From Micractinium sp. NFX-FRZ (taxonomy: Eukaryota; Chlorophyta; Trebouxiophyceae; Chlorellales; Chlorellaceae): 64,000 nucleotides of DNA. The stretch is taken from NCBI GenBank assembly GCA_029339195.1, contig JAPTJF010000215.1:35931-99930 (forward strand), written 5' to 3'. The notes beneath the pieces were generated by a model. The model was given only the letters and a program-made list of their open reading frames with translations. It was not told the origin of the DNA and did no database searches. The translations under genes and the position numbers were made by a program. Below, in pieces: positions 1-10,411 of this stretch (position 1 is the first letter of the stretch; the number at the start of each line of letters is the position of its first letter).

Positions 1-25
1 AGTTGTTTGTTTGATACATTTCAAG

Positions 26-1008
26 ATGGCTGCAATTCAGGCATTCACAGCTTGCAGGGCAGGCGTGAGCCTCGCCGGAACCTCCAGCCCGTCGAGCAGG
101 GCTTGCCGGCGGCCACCGGTGCTTGTGGCAGCGTCACAATCATCCAGCAGCAGCAGCAGCAGCAGGGCAGGACCACAGCGGCAGCAACCCAGCGACGGCT
201 GTAGACCGGGACGGCGGGAGCTGCTGGGAGCGGCGGCTGCTCTGGGCGCCCTCCTCTCCCTGCAGGGTGCCGCCACTGCTGCCGATGCAACAGTACCCAA
301 AGGTGAGTGGCTGCAGTAACAAGTGCAGGTTGTCACGAGGAGGGGGATGCTGGGTGGTGCACCCCGGCCCAGTGCCTGCCACCACGGCTCCTGGCGCCCC
401 CCCAGGCGCTGTGCTTCCCCTGCCTCTGCCAGTATGTCGCCCCCCTGACCTCCCCTCCTGTTGCATGGTGCCTGCAGGCTACCTGGACACCGCCCAGAAG
501 CTGGTCAACGCACTGCGTGAGGCCATCAGCACAGACCTGAGCGATGCCGAGGAGCGGGAGGTGCGGGGGCCAGGCGGGCAGGTGGCACGCGCGCATGCTC
601 CTCGGCCCTCAGTTGGCCTCAGCCAGCTTGCCACTACAAGATATCGGCTTGAATCACCCATGCATTTCATTGTTTACATCCCATACCTCCGCCCTGCCCA
701 CACACCCTCCCCCCCATGCGCCCTGCCCGCCTCCCTGCCCTTTGCAGGTGCGCCGCGCCGCCGACCCCGCCAAGAACCTCGTCCGCGACTTCCTGCAGCG
801 CTGGAAGGGCAACCCGTTGGTGGCTGGGGAGGAGTCTTATGCGCAGCTGACCGCGGCCATACAGCAGCTGGGTGCCTTCTACAAGGCCAACGGGCAGCGG
901 TCGCGGCTGACGCCAGAGGTGGGGCAGGCGATTCTGGATACGCTCGACGCGGCAGAGGCGGCGCTGCCAGACCGGGAAGACGCACGCTCACTGCTGCCCT
1001 TCTTCTGA
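26..1008 (+). CDS. PSB27: Photosystem II assembly factor Psb27, thylakoid lumen
   Basis: Three exons (26-302, 478-560, 748-1008) join in phase to a 206-residue protein. Residues 1 to about 60 are a Ser/Arg/Ala-rich plastid transit region that contains a CAG-repeat-encoded Ser run. A twin-arginine lumen signal follows (GRRELLG, Arg at about 63-64), then a hydrophobic Ala/Leu stretch and an AxA-type cleavage site near residue 87. The mature part (GYLDTAQKLVNALREAI, then RRAADPAKNLVRDFLQRW and a final helix) matches the four-helix Psb27 family in length and pattern. In that family the protein binds CP43 and assists assembly and repair of the photosystem II manganese cluster. The start is the first ATG, and all junctions are GT-AG. 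Confidence 0.9.
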
Positions 1009-1879
1009 GCGCGGGCGGGGCCACGGCGGCGCGCCACTGTTATTGCAAGTGATGCGGGTGACGTTGTGCAGCCGAGCTGCCGATCTATTGTTTCGTGCCT
1101 CCCTGCTCACCGGACCTTGACCATGCTGATCAACATGGCATCCCTTGCAACCATGTGAACCGACAGTGCCATAAACATGGCTTGGGTGAGCAGTAGGGGA
1201 AGCAGGCTTTCCACAATGCTTGAACATCGGCAGGCTGTGGAGAGGAGCGGACCGTACATGCATGCGCGCGTGGTCGGGGTACGGGCGCCGGCGCCCACCC
1301 CGCTCTGCGGTGCTTGCTAAAACTGTCAAGATTTCTCCACTTCTATCGAGATCCCTCTGGCCTAAACCTGCTTGCGCTTTGATAACCGCCATCACTGCCT
1401 ACCAGACCTGCTGCAGACCGGTGAGCAGACCGGTGAGCAGACGGGTGCTGTAACCCATTAGGTGCTCAGCCGGCCCCCATAAATAACGCGCCCAAACTCT
1501 TGTCTCCGATCTGTTTCAACAGGCAACACGCAAATACACAAAGCGGTCCCACGTCCCTACCCACTGGGCAGTCAAGGAATGGGTTCTCTCGGAATGGCAA
1601 CTGGCAGCGTGCTCGACTTGCCCTGGGCCCAGGTGATTGCTGGGGAAGATCGAGCCAGACGCGGTTATCGGTCGTGCGCCGCATCCGCCGCTGCTGCTGG
1701 CGCCGCTGCCGCTGCTGCCACTGCGGCTGCCGCTGCCGCTGCCGCTGCCGCCAGCTGGCATGCAGCCGACCAGCTACCATCGGTGCTGCCGCCGCCGCGC
1801 ATTCTGGCACGGCTTGCCGCCCCATATGCGGGCCAGGACCTCATGTTCGCACTGAAACCCAAACCGCTCGACACCAAAA
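1009..1879 (+). other. Intergenic/5' region with GCTGCC repeat upstream of thioesterase
   Basis: This stretch holds the Psb27 3' UTR and the promoter and leader of the next gene. An AT-rich TATA-like patch (cataaataacg) lies near 1478. A degenerate GCT/GCC tract at about 1690-1752 would read as poly-Ala in one frame. That frame cannot be joined in phase to the thioesterase by any intron I could find, so I do not call it coding, although an unseen 5' exon is possible. Confidence 0.4.
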
Positions 1880-3516
1880 ATGCAGGAGCTGGCATCGCAG
1901 CCGGGCATGGAGACGCTGCTGACGGGGAAGAGCATGGACAAGCTGGACCAGGCGTCAGTGACAGACGCCCGCAGCGGCCTGGACCCAGACCATCTGGTGG
2001 GTGCTGGCGGGGCAGGACTCGGTGCATGAGCCTTGTGTGCTGCCAGCACAAGGCAGTGCAAGTGCCTCAGTGCACAGGGCACAAGGCAGCGATCGAGTCA
2101 TTGGCCAGTGGCATGAGCTTCCTGTGAGGGCTGCAGGAATGGGCGGCAGCGCAGGGCAGGGGCTGCGCCATGCCGGAACTGAGGGCATGTGCAGGACGCC
2201 TGCAATGGGCAGCAGGGACGCTGGCGTGCACAGCGGCCATGCAGGCTGGCTGATGCGTGGGCCAACCTCGCTCCCACTGCGCTCTCCCGCCTGACCACCT
2301 GCTCCCCCGCCGCTCCCCCCATCGTCCTCAGTTTCTTTCCCTGCTCAGGCAGGACCTGCTGCACGACCTGCTGTTCATGTGGAGCCCCCTGGAGAGGAGC
2401 TTCCACACGCTGATGAGCATCGGGTTGGATGTGTGCGGGCACCCCACCATCGTGCACGGCGGCCTCACCTCGGGTCAGTGGGCACGCCTGCCTGCAGCTG
2501 GTGTGCCGGCAGCGCACCCCCCGCCCCAACTTGGTAGTGCTTTTGTTGGACTTCGTCTCTTTTTGGGCAGATGTGCACTTTGACCAAGCGTACACCTGCG
2601 TACTTAAGACAGGTGGCTTCTTCAGCACTGGCCTTGCCTGCTGTCACCTGCCCTGCCCTGGAAGCATGCAGCAACCTGCACTCCTCAATTCCCTGCACCC
2701 CCACCCTGTTGAACGACTGCAGCAATAATTGATGAGACCACTGGCGGCCTGGTGTATGCGCTTAAAAAGGCTGGGCAGCTGGGCGAGGGCATAGCGCTCA
2801 CAGCACGCTTGGAGGTGAGCCGACACTGGTTGAGCAGGGGGCCGGGCGTGGCGTCTGGGTTGAGGCGAGGCAAGGGGCGAGGGCCAGTGTGCGGGGCACA
2901 AAACACAAAGGGGTCGTAGCATCTCAGCTTCTCACACTGCTGCGCAGGGTTCGGGGCTGCATGACACTCGGCACCGCGGGATGGCTCGCTCACCTTTCTG
3001 GGTCGCTCGCACTCCGCGCCCCACCTTTTGTTGCTTTCTGTTTGGGCTGTGTCCCGCCTCAGCGCCCTGCTGCCCCCCCATCCTGGGGCCCTCTCCCTCA
3101 CTGTCTCCCCTGCCCTGCCCGCCCATTGCTCCTCGCGCACAGGTGGACTACAAGCGGCCCATCCCTTCTGGCTCCAACGTGGTGTGCACTGCACGGCTGG
3201 AGAAGGTGGAAGGGCGCAAGGTGAGAGCCAAGGGCTGCATGGGCAGGGCACGGTGTGTCGGCCCAGCGGCAGGCGGGGTAGGGGTCCGTTTTGTAGCTTG
3301 GGCCGGCTGTGTGGTCAGGACGAGGCCCTGTGGGGCAACACTCAAGAGGAGGTGACTACCAAACCTTCCCTCTCACATCGTCTGCGCTTCACCCCCTGCC
3401 CTGTGCAGATCTGGGTCACAGCTGAAGTGGCAGACCGCCCGGGCGGCACCGTGTATGCGGCGGGGCGGGCGCTGTTCGTGACGCCAAAGCAGCAGGCGCT
3501 GGCGCAGCAGGGGTGA
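1880..3516 (+). CDS. Hotdog-fold thioesterase (4HBT/THEM4-like)
   Basis: Five exons (1880-1996, 2353-2473, 2723-2814, 3143-3220, 3409-3516) give about 171 residues. The core shows the hotdog thioesterase pattern: an HGG motif (TIVHGGLTS) followed across an intron by AIIDETTG (the catalytic-acid region), then VDYKRPIPSGS and the strand ARLEKVEGRKIWVTAEV. The family hydrolyses acyl-CoA or acyl-ACP thioesters; the substrate cannot be told from the sequence. The ATG at 1880 is the first after an in-frame stop at 1853-1855. The N-terminus has no clear transit peptide, so an upstream exon may be missing from this model. Confidence 0.75.
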
Positions 3517-4184
3517 TCCGAAGGCAATCAAGCAATCTGAACTGAAATAATTTGATTCTATCCTGACCGTGAATGAGGCTTGCACTGCTCTTGCAGTTCC
3601 CATTTTTTTTTGTAACAAAGGCACCGCTTCAAGCGCTAAGTTAGTGGGAGCAAGATCAGGGGCAGCTGGAACATCGTCGGAGCCAGCATGACCCGGGGGA
3701 TTGGGGAGACTCATTTGTGCGGTGGATTTTGCGAAGGTGATGTGGAGCCTCGTGCGTGTTAGCACTGCAGCCCAGCGTTGCTGATGGTGCCCGGTGACCT
3801 GCTGCGTTGCAGAAGCAAGTGACAGCAGCAGCGGCGGCAGCAGGCAGCGCTGGTACGCCCAGCTGCTTGCCGGCAGCCCGACACCTGGTGGCTGTGGCAT
3901 GGAGGCAGGAACAGCAAGCCATGCAGACCCGGGCAGGCAAGACGCAGTGGATCGCTGGTTCCGTGGAAGAGGGGAGGGGCACTTGCTGGAGGCGTGGCCT
4001 CGGCAACACTGCCAGGGCTGGCCGGGCTGGCGGTCAGTGTTGGCAGGTCTGGCAGTGTCGACACAGTCAGCAGCCGCATGGGCCTCTCATCCGCTCCCCG
4101 CTCTCTGCTTCTTCCTATTCGCACGAACTGTAAAGCACAGAACAGGCAGCGCCCCACCCCTCACTTATCACCACCACCCAGCAC
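3517..4184 (+). other. Intergenic, thioesterase 3' UTR to LEA promoter
   Basis: Apart from the TGTAA signal at 3611 and another at about 4129, I see no coding, RNA or repeat feature. Open frames here lack splice-consistent continuations and recognisable protein patterns. Confidence 0.4.
3611..3615 (+). terminator. TGTAA poly(A) signal
   Basis: TGTAA lies about 95 nt after the thioesterase stop, directly after a T-run. TGTAA is the common polyadenylation signal of chlorophyte algae. Assigning it to this gene is inference, since any 5-mer recurs by chance. Confidence 0.45.
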
Positions 4185-4592
4185 ATGGAGGGCAAGCAGG
4201 GCCAGGGCCACGGCCAGGGCAAGCCGATGGGCACCTCTGACGCTGCCCGCATCCAGGCCCACGAGGCCAAGGCCCCGGGCACTGGCGGAGTGGAGAAGGG
4301 CGGATTCGCCGCTCGTGCTCAGGTGGGGAGAGGGTGGGACAAGGGCCCCGGGGTGGCAGGGTGCGGGCGGGCGGGCGGGCAGGGGGCAGGTTGGAGGACA
4401 AGGGATGGTGAGGCTCGCGTGGTGGGCCGGGCGGCAATTCCTGCTCCCCTCGTACAAGCTCCCAACCACCACCTTGCCCTGAGCCTGTCTTCATACCCTC
4501 CCCCTGCCCTCCTTCCCTCCCTTTTCCTGCAGGCCGCGGCCGCCCACAACGAGGCCGCTGCCGGCAAGGGCGGCCATGGCGGCAAGAAGTGA
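4185..4592 (+). CDS. Small SMP-domain (LEA-type) protein
   Basis: Two exons (4185-4322, 4533-4592) encode only 65 residues, rich in Gly, Ala, Lys, His and Gln. The segment SDAARIQAHEAK followed by GFAARAQAAAAHNEAA resembles the seed maturation protein (SMP) repeat of plant late-embryogenesis-abundant proteins, with the motif pair RIQ-AxAK and FAARAQ. Such proteins are disordered, very soluble and linked to desiccation and stress tolerance. The 5' end is Gly/Gln/His-rich (MEGKQGQGHGQGK) and the C-terminus ends GGHGGKK. It has a single SMP unit, whereas many seed proteins have two or three. The intron is 210 nt and GT-AG. Confidence 0.75.
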   Translation: MEGKQGQGHGQGKPMGTSDAARIQAHEAKAPGTGGVEKGGFAARAQVGRGWDKGPGVAGCGRAGGQGAGWRTRDGEARVVGRAAIPAPLVQAPNHHLALSLSSYPPPALLPSLFLQAAAAHNEAAAGKGGHGGKK

Positions 4593-5042
4593 GGTCGCTG
4601 CGGTCAAGCCCAAGCCACGGCTCGTGAGCCCAGCTGCCTGAAGCTTCCAACGGCAGGCTGGGTGGCTCATCAGCGGCAATGCCTGCTTGAGGCTGCCCAG
4701 CCGCTAGCAGAGACCCTGCAGCTTCAAATCTCCACCCCTGTGTGCCTGCCTCTGCCCTGCAACTGCTGCCCTTGCCAACTGGCTGTGGTCTGCAAAGTGT
4801 AGCACGTTCTTTCAACTCCATAACCTCGACTTGGGCTGCCGAGTTACAGTACAGCACAGGCACAACTGCGCAGGCAGCCAGTGGGAGTAAAGAATGAGCA
4901 GAAAAGGGGGCTGTTTGAACGTGTAGTTACAACTTGCCATCCAGCACCAGGTGCACTACTATCGCAAGCTTGCAGTGCGGCCAGCCTGCCATACCGCACA
5001 GCCCCTCTGCTGCGCCCGCTGCCAGGCCGTGCCCCCGCCTGC
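4593..5042. other. Convergent 3' regions
   Basis: This stretch lies between the LEA stop and the SWC5 stop on the opposite strand. TTACA (minus-strand TGTAA) occurs at about 4852 and at 4927-4931. No other feature is seen. Confidence 0.4.
4927..4931 (-). terminator. TGTAA poly(A) signal for SWC5 gene
   Basis: Read on the minus strand this is TGTAA, about 112 nt after the SWC5 stop codon. A second copy sits near 4852. It fits the chlorophyte signal, but choosing between the two is a guess. Confidence 0.4.
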
Positions 5043-7063
5043 TCAAAGGCGCCCGCGGTTGCGCACATCCGATGCCAGCCTCCTGTCGCGCTCCTTCTCA
5101 TACTCCCTCAGCTCGGCATCCTTCAGGAACGACTGCTTGTCCAGGTACTGCAGAGGCACAATTGGGGGGGAGGGGCGGTGGGCAGCGGGGCGTAAGCGAG
5201 GGAGGCTCAGGGGGACTTGCTTGTACAGAAGACGCGGGCACATGGGGGGCCCGTGAAAAGGGGGCGAAAGGGAGGGAGGCTCAAGAAGCGAGTGCCTGGG
5301 TCCAAGTGGTGCGGGGAAGAGAGGACGCGGGCAGGGCCGGAAAGGCGACAGGTGAAAAGCAGGGAAGAAGGGAGGGCAGGGGGAGGGGGATGTGAAAGCG
5401 GGGCCTGTGAACTGCTTGTGTGAAGGGCCGGGGAGGTGCAGGCAGAGGAGCATGAGGGCAGCGGTGCACGGATTTGCTGTTGCAACCCGCCCTGGCTTCC
5501 ATGCCCCCCTGCTCATCGGCGCGCCTGTGTATCTCACGCCTGCCTGCAACTGTCGCCCCCCTGCCTGCACCATTGCGCATTGCCTGTCCGCTACACTGCC
5601 TGCCTGCTTCCCTATCTGCCACCGCATACATGTGCCCCACCTGCCCGCACCCATGCCCCGCCTTGCCTGCACCCCGCGTGCCCCTGCCCGCCCCTGCCCC
5701 CCCCTCACCTGGTCCCCGCTGCGCTTGTGCATCTCCAGCTCCTCCTCCAGCGCATCGTCCGTCTTCTTGAAGTCCTTCCAGTCCGCACGCGACTTGTCCA
5801 GCACAGTCACCTGCGGGTGGAATGGGGGGCAGGCAGGGGCGGGCGAGCAGGTGGGTAGGCACGGTGAGGGTGGGGGAGAGGGGAGGGGAGGGAACTGAGA
5901 TGGGAGGTGCGCCGGTAAGGGAGGGACAGGAAGGGAGGGGGCGGAGAAGGGGCTGGAGGAGTGAGGGGCGGCGCGCTGGGTGATGGTGTGCAGGGCGTGT
6001 GCGGGCATATGGCCGCCGGTCCGACAGACACACCCCACGAGCTTGCCACGACACACCCCGGCCAGCCGGGCCCCGCCCCACCCCACCTTCTTCGCCTGCT
6101 GCAGCGACTCCAGCACCGCATCCAGCCCCGCCTTCTTGCGCTCCGCTGCTGACGCCTCTGCATCCGCTGCCGCTTTCTGCGCCTCCTTGCTGCCCGCCGC
6201 CACCTCCTTGTTCACTGTGATGGTCTGACCCGCAAACCGCCGCTGCTCGGTGACCATCACGGTGCCTGCGCGGGCAGCACCTACAACAGAGGCAGCCGCC
6301 TTGGCCGCTGCCAGCGCCGCAGCTGCCACTGACGTGCCCTTTTGGTCACCGCCTGCTGCTGCTGCTGCCGGCTTGGGCTTGGGCTTGGAGCCCAGTCCCA
6401 GCTGCCGCATCCACGCCTGCAGGGCGGTCCCAGGGGTGCCAGAGCGAGCATGCGGCGGTGGTTCAGGGAAGGGACATGGGTGGGCAGTGCCGGCAGGCAG
6501 GCATCCCAGGCAAATCCAGGCGAGATGAAGGCGGGCACGGCGAGACGGCAGCTAGGCAGGCAACTAGGCAGCGAAGAGCAGGCAGGCAGCGGGCACCCCG
6601 GCCGCGGCACCATGCACCCCAGCAGCACACCACCGACAGATGGCGCACAACACCACCCCATGCAGCCCTGCCCGCTCACCTCGTCTGCGCCGCCCTTGCC
6701 CTTGCTGCGCGCCGGCTTGCACAGGCTGGCTAGCGAGCTGCCTGCTGCTGCCGGCTTGGCTGCTGTTGCTGCTGCGGCAGGCTTGTGATTGAGCAGGCTC
6801 CACAGCGCATCCACCTTGGCTTTCTTGGCCTCCCGTTTACCCTCCGGCATCAAGTCTTCCTCATCTAGCTCGTCATCAACCCCTGCCGCCGGCTCGCCGT
6901 CATCATCCGCCTCCACGCCCACGCCCGCTGCTGCGCCCCGCAGCCGCTTTGGCTTCTTGTTCTGCTTGGCCAGCCGACGCTCTTCTTCATCCACCTCATC
7001 AGGCACATAGTCTTGGTCCTCCTCATCCTCACTGGGCAGGTTGGCATTCAGCAGGTTGGCCAT
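5043..7063 (-). CDS. SWC5: SWR1-complex subunit SWC5 / BCNT (CFDP1) protein
   Basis: Four exons on the minus strand (7063-6680, 6416-6087, 5810-5709, 5147-5043) give 306 residues. The N-terminal third is acidic (SEDEEDQDYVPDEVDEEERR) and followed by basic patches. The middle is Ala/Lys-rich low complexity. The C-terminus is the BCNT-C domain, with the hallmark VTVLDKSRADWKDFKK, then ALEEELEMHKRSGDQ and YLDKQSFLKDAELREYEKER. In yeast and plants Swc5 is a histone-binding part of the SWR1 remodeller that exchanges H2A for H2A.Z. All junctions are GT-AG and phase 0. It is divergent from the VTT gene. Confidence 0.9.
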
Positions 7064-7497
7064 GGCTCAGCCGTGCCGGTTGCGGGAGAGCGGCGGCAGG
7101 GATGGGAGGGCCAAGCTAGTGTCGGCTGCCGGCGTGCGTTTGTTTTATTATCGAGCTCCGACTGCCAGGTGACCAGAGGGCTCAACAGCTGCCTGGGTTA
7201 CGATCAGGGCGCGCTGGGACGCAGTGAGGGCGCGAGTCGCGACTGGCTGCTACAGCAGGCTGCGTCGACTAGGGCGCTAGTGGGGACCGTAATGGCAATG
7301 ACAGCAGCAAGCCAGGAGGCCACCACAATGCCAGAGGGGCACTGCCAGCCAGGAGTGAAGAGGATGCGGCCGCCCGCCCTCTGCGTCATTTCATCGGCGT
7401 TTGACTGCATCTTTCCGCTCCTACTGTCGTTCAGCAACTGGGGGCTGGCGAGCGGAGCCCACAGGCTGACTGGCCCGCAACCACATCGCACTCCGGC
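7064..7497. promoter_or_regulatory. Divergent promoter SWC5 / VTT protein
   Basis: A 434-bp region separates two start codons that face apart. A small AT-rich patch (tgttttattatcg) lies at about 7140. No convincing open frame is present, so this is inferred to be a shared bidirectional promoter. Confidence 0.45.
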
Positions 7498-9371
7498 ATG
7501 TGCGCAGCCCGCGCCGTCCTGGCCTCACCTCGATGCTTGCCATTCTCATGGGTGGCACCTAGAACCCGTTGCGGGAGCAACGGCTTGATGCGTGGGCGAC
7601 CAACACGTGGGTGCTCGCGGGTGGAGGCCCTGGGCGGGCGGCAGCACGGAGCTGAGGCGGAGGAGCCATCCTCGTCGGGTGAGTGGGGCCGACGGGAAGC
7701 TGGACTTGGAGGCCACCCTCCCCCCGCCGCTGCCGCCCACCGCCGCACGCCCGTCTTTGCCTGGCGGCGCTCATCTTTGCCTGGCGGCGCGCCCTGCCCT
7801 TCTGAAACAAGCACGCAGTGCTCCCTGCAGGGCGCTGCCACGCGCTTGAGTCTTGGTTGCCGACTGTGTCGGCAGGCGCCGCGGCGACGCTCGCAGCGGC
7901 GGCCATCCTGCTCGCGCCCGTGGGCGCGGCGCACGCGAGCGGCGGCGAGGCAGCACCCGACGGCTTTTTGGAGTTTGTGATCAACTTCATTGAAGGGCTG
8001 GGACCCTGGGGCCCCGCAGCATTCGTGGCCACCGTGGCGCTGGCAGAGTGCATCCCCTTGTTCCCCACGCAGGCAAGCCGTCATACAGAGCCGCCGTTCA
8101 TGCCTGGCGGGCTGTCTGCTTGCTTTCTGTGGGGACGCACCGGTGCACTTGGCGGGCGGCATGCGGGCTTGCTTTCCTGTGCTGTGCTGTGGCTTTTGTG
8201 TAGGGGTTGTTGCGAAGCAAACCTGTTGGACTAGCATTGGGTGTTGCGAAGCAAGGTTTTGGACCCTGCCGGTCGCCGCTGCTAACCGTCAACCCAAATC
8301 GGTCGCCCGCCCTGCCCCTGCAGCCGCTCTCGCTGGCCAGCGGGCTCCTGTTTGGCACTCAGAAGGGAGCGCTGTGCATGCTGTCGGGCACCGTGCTGGC
8401 CGCGCTGCTCGCCTTCTCAATTGCGCGTGGCATAGGGCGGCCCCTGGCTGAGCGCATCATCAGCCACGAGCTGACGGGCGGCGGCAGCAGCGAGGGCGGC
8501 AGCGAGGGCGGCAAGGAGCCCAGCGCGGTGCAGCGCAAGCTGGCAGAGGTGACAGCGGTGATTGAGCGCGGCAGCTTCTGGCAGCAGGCCGGCGCGGTGC
8601 TGCTGCTGCGCATGACACCCGTGGTGCCCTTCTCGTGAGTGCCCCTGCGCTGCACGCTGGCCGTCCTGCACGCCGCAGCCGCTCCTTCATCAGCCGCCTT
8701 GCCCTGCTGCTGACAGGCCTCGTGCACACCTGCGCGCCGCCAAGCAAACGTCAGCTACGCTCCCTCCTCAAACCGCGCTGCCCTCGCTCACCCCACCCCA
8801 CTGCTCATTCCCTCCCCCGCCTCCCCGCAGCGCCTCCAACTATGTGCTGGGCCTGTCCCCGCTGCCGCTGCCGCCGTACCTGGCAGGCACAGCCACAGGA
8901 ATGGCCTTTTGGTCGGTATTCTACGCCTCGCTGGGCGGCGCTTCTCGCTCCCTCCTGCGCCGTGGCGTCGACCCCAATGTGCTGCTGGTGGACCTGCTGA
9001 ACAAGGCGGGGAGCTACACACGGGAGCTGGCGGCGGCAGGCATTGTGCTGGGGGCCGGCGCGTTGCTGTACGTGGGCGCCGGCGTGGTGCGGCGCCAGCT
9101 GGCGGCGGCGGCGGCGGCAGACAGCGAGGCTGAGGCCGGCGCATCCGCCGCCGCTGCTGCACCACAGGAGGGCGGTGCAGCACCCTCCGGCATTGCGCTG
9201 CACGTTGAGGCCAAGCAGCTGGGTCGGGAGCTGGGGACGACTGGCAAGGAACTGGAGCTGGCTGGGTGGCGGCTCACCGGCTGGCTGGGCGGCACGGCTG
9301 CAGCCGGCAAGCCACCAGCGGCAGCAGGAGCTGTCAAGGAGTCGCTTGTTGAGTCGCAGCTCAAGGAGTGA
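7498..9371 (+). CDS. VTT/SNARE-associated (DedA/TVP38-like) membrane protein, probably plastid
   Basis: Four exons (7498-7678, 7831-8072, 8324-8634, 8831-9371) give 424 residues. The N-terminus (MCAARAVLASPRCLPFSW) is Ser/Arg/Ala-rich like a plastid transit peptide. A hydrophobic segment follows, and then the VTT core: ECIPLFPTQ joined to PLSLASGLLFG, the reentrant region FWQQAGAVLLLRMTPVVPFS, and SNYVLGLSPLPLPPYL. These match DedA/TMEM41/TVP38 proteins, which are implicated in lipid scrambling and membrane homeostasis. The C-terminal tail is Ala/Glu-rich. Intron 2 begins with GC (CAG|GCAAGC). The GC donor is needed to keep the conserved motif intact and in phase. Confidence 0.85.
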
Positions 9372-10411
9372 AGGTAACCCAGTTATCACACGCGCGCTGA
9401 AGAGGCCATCCTTACGTTGGGCAGGTGGCCGGGGCGCGCTGGACTGCCCAGCTCTGCCGCCAGGCTGGCAGCGCTGCCGCCCCGCAGCCCCGGTCCCCTG
9501 CCGGTCCCCCAAGCTTGCTTGGCACCCTTTAATCATCCATCCACATCTTATCGCATCGTGTGCGTGCATTTGGAGCTCTCTTTTGACCATCCTCCATCCC
9601 CCAGTGAGCGGGTGCAGCCCTCTTGTCGCTGGCCGGCCTTCAGGCCCCCTTGTCACCTCTGGCCACGGGCTCTGCTGCACTGCAGACGACATCACCACCT
9701 GCACCACAACCCCCATGCATTTTGTCACCCGCATTGTCAGCCCCTCCCTCCGCGTTTTGGTGGGCCGTTTGGGCTGGGGCTCTGCCTACCCCCAGCCCCG
9801 GTTCTTGCGGCCCGCTGCATGGCAACAAGCAGCCAAACCCTACCCCCGTCTTCTTTCTCTCCGCCTCCCTTTTCCCTTCCTGTACCATTAGCTACCCACA
9901 ACACCCCTCTCTTCCCTCACCCTACATCCGGTTGTGCCCTGCCTCTGATAAACTGAAGCCATGTGTGTGTTTTTTGTGGCGCTCGGGGTGGCCCATTTTG
10001 CTACCTTGGCAGCCCCCCCGTATTTCATTCCACTTCCACCAGATTCACCGCCCCTGCTGCCCCGCTGTCGCGCATCGTCAGCCCTTTGCCCTGGCCGCGC
10101 CTCGAGCCCACCCCACATCAGTCTGTAATACAATACCTATACAGTACTGAGTTCGGGCTTCTTAAGAGGTCGGGTGCCGACCAGACCAGGAAGGGTCGGT
10201 TGGCGAGGTGCTGGGTGCTGCGGCGCACTGTCAGTGATCACAGTGCACGGAGGGCGGCGACCAAGAGGGCGGCGACCAAAGGCTGATGACACATCGCCGC
10301 GCAGTTCCGCTACCTCTCTGTTCTGTTTCTCAAACCCCGGCCCGTTGACACTGCCAGGCGTCCCCTAGAAACCGGCCTAGGCTTTGGGTTTGCTCGGCAG
10401 TCAACAGAGCG
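9372..10411 (+). other. Intergenic, VTT gene 3' UTR to USP promoter
   Basis: This 1.04-kb stretch is pyrimidine-rich on the plus strand. TGTAA occurs at 10124-10128. A short direct repeat (gggcggcgacca) occurs twice near 10252-10280. No gene is seen. Confidence 0.4.
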
